From Anaerolineae bacterium clx_CAG2 (GTDB taxonomy: Bacteria > Chloroflexota > Anaerolineae > JAAEKA01): a DNA stretch of 39,574 nucleotides. Below the pieces are notes generated by a model. It was given only the letters and a program-made list of their open reading frames with translations, did no database searches and was not told where the DNA came from. The translations under genes and the position numbers were made by a program. Positions 35,173 through 39,574 of the stretch are shown here, piece by piece; the stretch's first letter is position 1; the number at the start of each line of letters is the position of its first letter. The stretch is taken from contig JAAEKA010000304.1 in NCBI GenBank assembly GCA_014155705.1, forward strand, positions 1-39,574, read 5' to 3'.

Positions 35173-36676
35173 CAACGCCCAAAGTAAGCCGATCCTGCCC
35201 ATGTCGCTGCTGGCCCTGGGCGCGCTGCTGGAGGGCCAGCACGACTATCGCATCATTGACGGCAACCTGGAGGCCGCCCCCCTGGCCGCATTGGACCGGG
35301 CCATCCGCGAGACCGGCGCGGACATCCTGGGCGTGACCGTCATGCCCGGTCCGCAGCTCAACGACGCCGTCCCCACTTGCCGCGCGCTCAAGGCAAGCTA
35401 CCCCGACTTGACCATTGTCTGGGGCGGCTACTTCCCCACCCAGCACTGGGAAGCCTGCCTCAATGCACCCTACGTCGACTACGTCGTGCGCGGTCACGGC
35501 GAAGTCGTCTTCAAAGCCCTGATCGACACCCTGCGCCGCGGCGACACCCCCACTGCCATCCCTGGCCTCGCCTTCCGCGGAGCAGACAGCGACGAGCAGG
35601 CAGCGGCAAGCGCTTCCGCATTAACCATTCACCATTCACCATTACCCATTACCCATTCTCCCGCTCCCCTCCCCCACCCCGACCATCTCCCCGACTGGCC
35701 CTACCACCAGGTGGACATGCCGCGCTACATCCGCCGCACCTTCATGGGTGAACGCACCTTCACCCACCACTCCAGCTACGGCTGCCCCTTCTTCTGCAAT
35801 TTCTGCGCGGTGGTCAACATGGTCAACGGCCGCTGGCTGGCCCAGTCAGCCGAGCGGGTGGCGGCTACCGTGCAGATGGCCGTGCAGCGCTGGGGCGTCG
35901 ACGCGGTCGAGTTCGACGACAACAACTTTTTCACCAGCGAGGCGCGGGTGGCCGGGTTTGCCGAACGCCTCCTGTCCATGGAGCTGCGCATCGGCTGGTG
36001 GGGTGAGGCGCGCATCGACACCCTGCTGCACTACAGCGAGCGCACCTGGGCGTTGATGGCTGACAGCGGGCTGAAGATGGTCTTCCTGGGCGCCGAATCG
36101 GGTTCGGACGAGACCCTGCAACGCATGAACAAGGGAGGCAAGGCCAGCACCGCCAAGACGCTGGAGATCGCGGTCAGGATGGCGCGCTATGGCATCGTGC
36201 CGGAGATGTCCTTCGTACTGGGCAACCCGCCCGACCCGGAGGCCGACGTGCGCCAGACCATGGCCTTCATCCGCCAGGTCAAGCGGGCCAACCCCCAGAC
36301 CGAGATCATCCTTTACATGTACACACCCGTGCCGCTGGCCGGCGAGCTGTACGAGCAAGCCAGAGCCGAGGGCTTCCAGTTCCCCGAGACGCTGGATGAG
36401 TGGATCAGCCCGGAGTGGCGCGACTTCTCGCAGCGGCGCAGCGCCGCCATGCCCTGGGTGCAGGATCCCCTGCGCCGCCGCCTGCACGACTTCGAGCGGG
36501 TGCTTAACGCCTACTACCCGACCGCCACCAACCCCAGCCTGACCGGCGCCCGCCGCGCTCTGCTCAAGGCCGCCAGCGCCTGGCGCTATCACCTGGGCAT
36601 CTACGCGCACCCGTTGGAGCTGCGCGCGTTACATAAGGTAATGGCGTATCAACGGCCGGAGACGTCAGGCTTTTAG
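35147..36676 (+). CDS. B12-binding-type radical SAM protein 4
   Basis: A 509-aa protein. N-terminal domain: LILYNPPSNAQSKPILPMSLLALGALLEG, DYRIIDGNLE, IVWGGYFPTQHWEACL, VRGHGEVVFKALIDTL. Cluster ligands C213, C217 and C220 in SSYGCPFFCNFC; then VEFDDNNFFTSEARV, MVFLGAESGSDETLQRMNKG and SFVLGNPPDPEADV. C-terminal part EIILYMYTPVPLAGELYEQARAEGFQFPETLDEW resembles radical SAM 2. The linker at about 159-172 is coded by six 7-base repeats (35620-35661) and reads LTIHHSP/LPITHSP, the same place as in radical SAM 1. Start GTG at 35147 inside the preceding gene. Substrate unknown. Confidence 0.86.
   Translation: MLILYNPPSNAQSKPILPMSLLALGALLEGQHDYRIIDGNLEAAPLAALDRAIRETGADILGVTVMPGPQLNDAVPTCRALKASYPDLTIVWGGYFPTQHWEACLNAPYVDYVVRGHGEVVFKALIDTLRRGDTPTAIPGLAFRGADSDEQAAASASALTIHHSPLPITHSPAPLPHPDHLPDWPYHQVDMPRYIRRTFMGERTFTHHSSYGCPFFCNFCAVVNMVNGRWLAQSAERVAATVQMAVQRWGVDAVEFDDNNFFTSEARVAGFAERLLSMELRIGWWGEARIDTLLHYSERTWALMADSGLKMVFLGAESGSDETLQRMNKGGKASTAKTLEIAVRMARYGIVPEMSFVLGNPPDPEADVRQTMAFIRQVKRANPQTEIILYMYTPVPLAGELYEQARAEGFQFPETLDEWISPEWRDFSQRRSAAMPWVQDPLRRRLHDFERVLNAYYPTATNPSLTGARRALLKAASAWRYHLGIYAHPLELRALHKVMAYQRPETSGF
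35620..35661. repeat. Six heptamers in frame inside radical SAM gene 4
   Basis: ATTAACC, ATTCACC, ATTCACC, ATTACCC, ATTACCC, ATTCTCC in succession: 42 bases, the same number of units and the same domain linker as in radical SAM 1. Confidence 0.85.
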
Positions 36677-36688
36677 GCGAGGCCCATC

Positions 36689-36727
36689 ATGACTCTGCTT
36701 GTCGTCGGCCTGGATGGCGCTCCGTGA
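36689..36727 (+). pseudogene. 5' stub of a phosphodiesterase/alkaline-phosphatase-type gene
   Basis: An ATG at 36689 opens MTLLVVGLDGAP and stops at once. L-V-V-G-L-D-G-A is the usual first line of type I phosphodiesterase/nucleotide pyrophosphatase proteins, whose metal-binding Asp is in GLDG. The stub runs straight into the GTG start of the flippase gene (36724), as if a deletion had joined the start of one gene to the start of the next. It is too short for a firm family call. Confidence 0.45.
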
Positions 36728-37950
36728 ACCTGACCAAAGCCCGCCGCCGGTTGCTGCCGGTCGCCGCCAACTCGCTGAATAGCCTGCTGCTGCCGCTGAT
36801 CAACATCGCCGTCTCCTTGTTGGTGGTGCGTCGGGCCTCGGTCGAGCTATGGGGCGCGTTCGTCAGCGTCATGATCGTCGTGCAGTTGGGCGCACACGTC
36901 GTTGGCTGGGGCAACCAGGAGTACCTGCTGCGCCAGTTCAGCCGTGCGCCGGCCAGGCTGGGCCAGGCCTGGCAATCCAGCTTGCTGACCCGCCTGCTGC
37001 TACTGCCCCTCTTCAGCGCCGTGGTCCTTCTGGTGGGTTGGCCGGCCCGGCAGACCGTGCTGGCCACCGTATGGCTGGTCGGGCTGGTTCTGGCCCAGTC
37101 CTTCAACGCTTGGGTGGTCTATCGCCGGGCATTCCTGGCAGCCATCGCTGTGGAGCTGGCGTCCACCGTCGTAATCCTGGTGGTGGTGCTGGCCCAGGGA
37201 CCGGCGCTATCGGTCAATAGCCTGTTGTTGCTCTTCGCTGTCACCAGCCTGGCCCGCGCCCTGGCTCTGGGGCTGGTCTTTCGGCAGGATATCTGCCAAT
37301 CCCAAACGCCAGGAAACAGCCAGGAGCCGCGCCAGCGCATCGACCTGCGCTACTTCAAGTTGGCCCTGCCCTTCTTCCTGCTGGGCTTGAGCGGCCTGCT
37401 GCAATCGCGCATCGACCTGTATAGTGTCAGCTATTTTCTGTCGAAGGAGGAGGTTGGCCAGTACCAGGTGTTCCTCAGCCTGTTGCTTTACTTGCAGGCC
37501 ACGGCCAATTTCATCCTACAGCCCTACGTCAAGAGCCTCTACCGCCTGGACGAAACGATCATCTGGAAGATCGCGCTGCGGCTTTTCGGCCTGGGCTGGC
37601 TGTTGATCGCCCCGGCCATGCTGGCTGTCACCTGGGTGCTGGCCACGCTTTACGGGTTCAATCCGCCGCCCTCCTTCATCGTGTTGGGCGGCCTGTACGT
37701 GCTGCCGATCTTCTTCGACCTGCCCATCATCTATGCCCTGTACAAGGCGGATCGAACGACGACGGTCATTGCGGTCAATCTTACTGGCTTCACGCTCAAC
37801 CTGCTGCTGAACATCTGGCTGTTGCCCCGCGTCGGCCTGGTGGGCGCGATTCTGGCCTCGACCCTCGTTCACTGGGGCGTTTTTGCGTTCTACCTCAGCC
37901 AGGGCCTGCGGATGCGCGGCAAACGTTGGCGGCTGGAGCAGGCGACCTGA
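36724..37950 (+). CDS. Polysaccharide/lipid flippase (Wzx-like, MOP superfamily)
   Basis: A 408-aa integral membrane protein with about 12 helices, of the oligosaccharide flippase type that moves lipid-linked sugars across the inner membrane. It begins with a basic stretch (NLTKARRRLLPVAANSLNSLLLPLINIAVSLLVVRRASVELWGAFVSV), the usual Wzx opening, and its second half restarts with YFKLALPFFLLGLSGLLQSRIDLYSVSYFLSKEEVGQY. The start is GTG at 36724. Its presence ties the radical SAM and methyltransferase genes to an exported, lipid-linked glycan or similar product (inference). Confidence 0.85.
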   Translation: MNLTKARRRLLPVAANSLNSLLLPLINIAVSLLVVRRASVELWGAFVSVMIVVQLGAHVVGWGNQEYLLRQFSRAPARLGQAWQSSLLTRLLLLPLFSAVVLLVGWPARQTVLATVWLVGLVLAQSFNAWVVYRRAFLAAIAVELASTVVILVVVLAQGPALSVNSLLLLFAVTSLARALALGLVFRQDICQSQTPGNSQEPRQRIDLRYFKLALPFFLLGLSGLLQSRIDLYSVSYFLSKEEVGQYQVFLSLLLYLQATANFILQPYVKSLYRLDETIIWKIALRLFGLGWLLIAPAMLAVTWVLATLYGFNPPPSFIVLGGLYVLPIFFDLPIIYALYKADRTTTVIAVNLTGFTLNLLLNIWLLPRVGLVGAILASTLVHWGVFAFYLSQGLRMRGKRWRLEQAT

Positions 37951-37983
37951 TTTCGCAAAGACTTCCGAAGGCTGTGAGAACCC

Positions 37984-38835
37984 ATGAGCTATCTTTGCCC
38001 GACCTGCCGCACATCCCTCGACGACGCCCGTGTCTGCGCCAACGGCCATGCCTTCGCGGAGAACGACGGCGTCCTGGCGCTGCTGGATCCGGCCTTTGCC
38101 GCCCGGCTGGCCGAGTTCTGCGAACCATTCGGGCGCATGCGGGCTGACACGGCCATGCGGCTGCTGGACCCGAGTGGCTACCAACGCCTGCCCGCCACGC
38201 CGCCTGGACACCCACCCCACGAGTGGCGGCTGCGGCGCTGCGACCTGGCCCTGCTGCGCCGGCTTCTACGTGGCCGGCCGCGGCAGACGATCCTGGACGT
38301 AGGAGCGTGGAACGGCTGGCTGAGCAACCGCCTGGCCGGCGACGGCCACACCGTGACCGCCGTCGACTATTTTGACGACGAGTATGACGGATTGCGGGCC
38401 AGGAAGTTCTATGCCAGCTCCTGGCAGGCCGTGCAGATGGACCTGTTGGATTTGCCGGTGCTGGGTGAGGTCTTCGACGTGATCGTCCTCAACCGCTGCG
38501 TGCAGTTCTTCCCCCGGCCCGCGGCCGCCGTGGCGCTGGCCAAGGCGCAGCTTGCCGCTGGCGGTCTGTTGATCCTCACGGGCCTGGAGCTTTATCGCGA
38601 TCCACGCGCCAAGGCCGCACGCGTCGCCCAACTGCTGCACAGCCATCGCCAGCGCTATGGCTTCGAACTATTCCTGCGACCCACCAAGGGCTACCTGGAT
38701 TTCGCCGACAAGACACAAATGGAGGCGCAGGGCGTGCAGATCAAGCCCTACTGGCAGTTGCTGCCGGCCAATCTCAAGCCGCTGCTCCGGCCGGCGCGGC
38801 CGCGCCATTGCTACGGGGTTTATCGCCATGCCTGA
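37984..38835 (+). CDS. Methyltransferase with N-terminal zinc-ribbon-like segment
   Basis: A 283-aa protein. Residues 1-33 (YLCPTCRTSLDDARVCANGHAFAENDGVLALL) form a small ribbon with C5, C8, C18 and H22 as likely zinc ligands, as in other methyltransferases with a Trm112-like start. The main domain has ILDVGAWNGWLSNRLAGDGHTVTAVDYF (SAM site, GxWNG form), DLLDLPVLGEVFDVIVLNRCVQFFP and a C-terminal QLLPANLKPLLRPARPRHCYGVY. The acceptor is unknown; the cluster context suggests a sugar or lipid carrier. It starts 34 bases after the flippase and its last 8 bases overlap the next gene. Confidence 0.82.
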   Translation: MSYLCPTCRTSLDDARVCANGHAFAENDGVLALLDPAFAARLAEFCEPFGRMRADTAMRLLDPSGYQRLPATPPGHPPHEWRLRRCDLALLRRLLRGRPRQTILDVGAWNGWLSNRLAGDGHTVTAVDYFDDEYDGLRARKFYASSWQAVQMDLLDLPVLGEVFDVIVLNRCVQFFPRPAAAVALAKAQLAAGGLLILTGLELYRDPRAKAARVAQLLHSHRQRYGFELFLRPTKGYLDFADKTQMEAQGVQIKPYWQLLPANLKPLLRPARPRHCYGVYRHA

Positions 38836-39574
38836 GCCGTCCGTGGCCGATCGACCCGACCTGACCTCTCGTCGCTCTGCCTGGCGGCGGGCGCCAGCCG
38901 TCCTTTACCTGTTGCTGGGCCTGCCCATCGTCTTCGTGGGACTGGCGGCGCTGCCGCGCTTCGACGGGCTGTATGGCCAGGATCCCTATGCCTACTACGA
39001 CTACGCCATCGGCCCGCTGCGACAGGCCCTGCTCCAGCTTCAACCGCCGCCGCCCTTCACCTGGCCGCCCGGCTATCCGCTGCTGGTGGCCTTGGCTTCT
39101 CTGCTTTTGGGCGCGACCCCGCTGGCCGGCCAGATCGTCAGCCTGTTCGCGGCCGCTCTGGTCCCCGTGTTAACCGCACTGCTGGCACACGAGGTATGGA
39201 GCAGGCGCCTGGACAGGGTGTTCGAGAGCCAAGGAGAAACAAGCATCGGGGATCACGTTGTACACATCACGCATGGCGCTGTTCCCCTCCTTGCGGGCCT
39301 GCTCGCGGCGCTGGTCGGCCAGCTCTGGCAGTCCAGCGTCGTCGTCATGGCCGACAGCGTCGGGCTGGCCGCCGCGACCCTCGGCATCTGGGCGCTGGCG
39401 CGCTACGGACGTCACGACGCGAAGCCCGCCTCTGTGGCCTGGCTGACCCTCGCGGCCGCAGCCTTGGCCTTCGCCATCCTGGCGCGCTGGGCCTACGCCC
39501 TGGTGGCCATCCCCGCGACGGCCTATGCCCTGCTGCTTCTGGTCCGCCAGGGGCCGCGCCGGGCGCTCGGCCAC
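38828..39574 (+). CDS. GT-C-type membrane glycosyltransferase-like protein (partial)
   Basis: The frame is open from an ATG at 38828 to the window end (249 codons). After a short basic cytosolic start there is a first helix (AVLYLLLGLPIVFVGLAAL), then an outside loop RFDGLYGQDPYAYYDYA and TWPPGYPLLVALASLL. Acidic loop residues after helix 1 and the PPGYP pattern are usual in GT39/PMT-type transferases that use lipid-linked sugars. At least five hydrophobic segments are visible. Residues about 122-146 (RLDRVFESQG to VVHITHG) are polar and unlike the flanks; they may be an insertion. The 8-base overlap with the previous gene implies coupling. Confidence 0.72.
   Translation, partial: MPEPSVADRPDLTSRRSAWRRAPAVLYLLLGLPIVFVGLAALPRFDGLYGQDPYAYYDYAIGPLRQALLQLQPPPPFTWPPGYPLLVALASLLLGATPLAGQIVSLFAAALVPVLTALLAHEVWSRRLDRVFESQGETSIGDHVVHITHGAVPLLAGLLAALVGQLWQSSVVVMADSVGLAAATLGIWALARYGRHDAKPASVAWLTLAAAALAFAILARWAYALVAIPATAYALLLLVRQGPRRALGH

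Overview
The window is high-GC DNA from a bacterium. The gene content fits Chloroflexota (Anaerolineae/Caldilineae-like): short degenerate repeat arrays between genes, a retropepsin-like protein pair, a hydantoinase/oxoprolinase pair, Crp-family regulators, and several B12-binding-type radical SAM proteins. This assignment is inference from gene types and style; there is no rRNA or tRNA gene to confirm it. Promoters are of the ordinary sigma-70 type, several with TTGACA/TATAAT-like boxes and 17-base spacers.

Layout. 1-1621 (minus): the 5' part of a BioF/Kbl-type PLP enzyme, then a two-gene operon of lower GC (86-aa unknown plus a retropepsin-like protein). 1741-5357 (plus): a family-4-like uracil-DNA glycosylase, leucyl aminopeptidase and an MFS transporter, separated by heptamer/octamer repeat arrays. 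5388-5803: a probable decayed gene. 5739-9496 (minus): hyuA-hyuB; hyuB carries an in-frame palindromic element. 9626-15560 (plus): an ACT-domain protein, a Crp/Fnr-like regulator, two tandem ferredoxins, class II fumarase and a 730-aa protein whose C-terminal half resembles cyanobacterial acyl-ACP reductase. 15684-21171 (minus): tkt-tal-zwf pentose-phosphate operon with a stand-alone lasso-B2-type transglutaminase-like protein upstream. 21503-24754 (plus): a second Crp/Fnr-like regulator behind a consensus promoter, a methyl-tetrahydrofolate methyltransferase and a class V aminotransferase.

24852-39574 (plus) is a probable cell-surface or natural-product gene cluster: a nucleotidyltransferase-like protein, four B12-binding-type radical SAM enzymes, three SAM methyltransferases, a flippase, a GT-C membrane protein cut by the window end, and the first 12 codons of a lost phosphodiesterase gene.

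This cluster is interrupted at 30383-33540 by a low-GC three-gene operon with its own promoter: a ParB-like protein, a putative PD-(D/E)xK-type nuclease and a D12-class adenine methylase, the last two overlapping by ATGA. It looks like an acquired DNA modification/defence cassette and is the best candidate here for an undescribed system.

A second theme is repeat invasion. Arrays of 7- or 8-base units sit at gene ends, where they supply stop or start codons, and also lie in frame inside three genes, twice at the same position of paralogous radical SAM genes. AGACCC-type palindromes are embedded in two open genes and flank the 3' side of the low-GC cassette.
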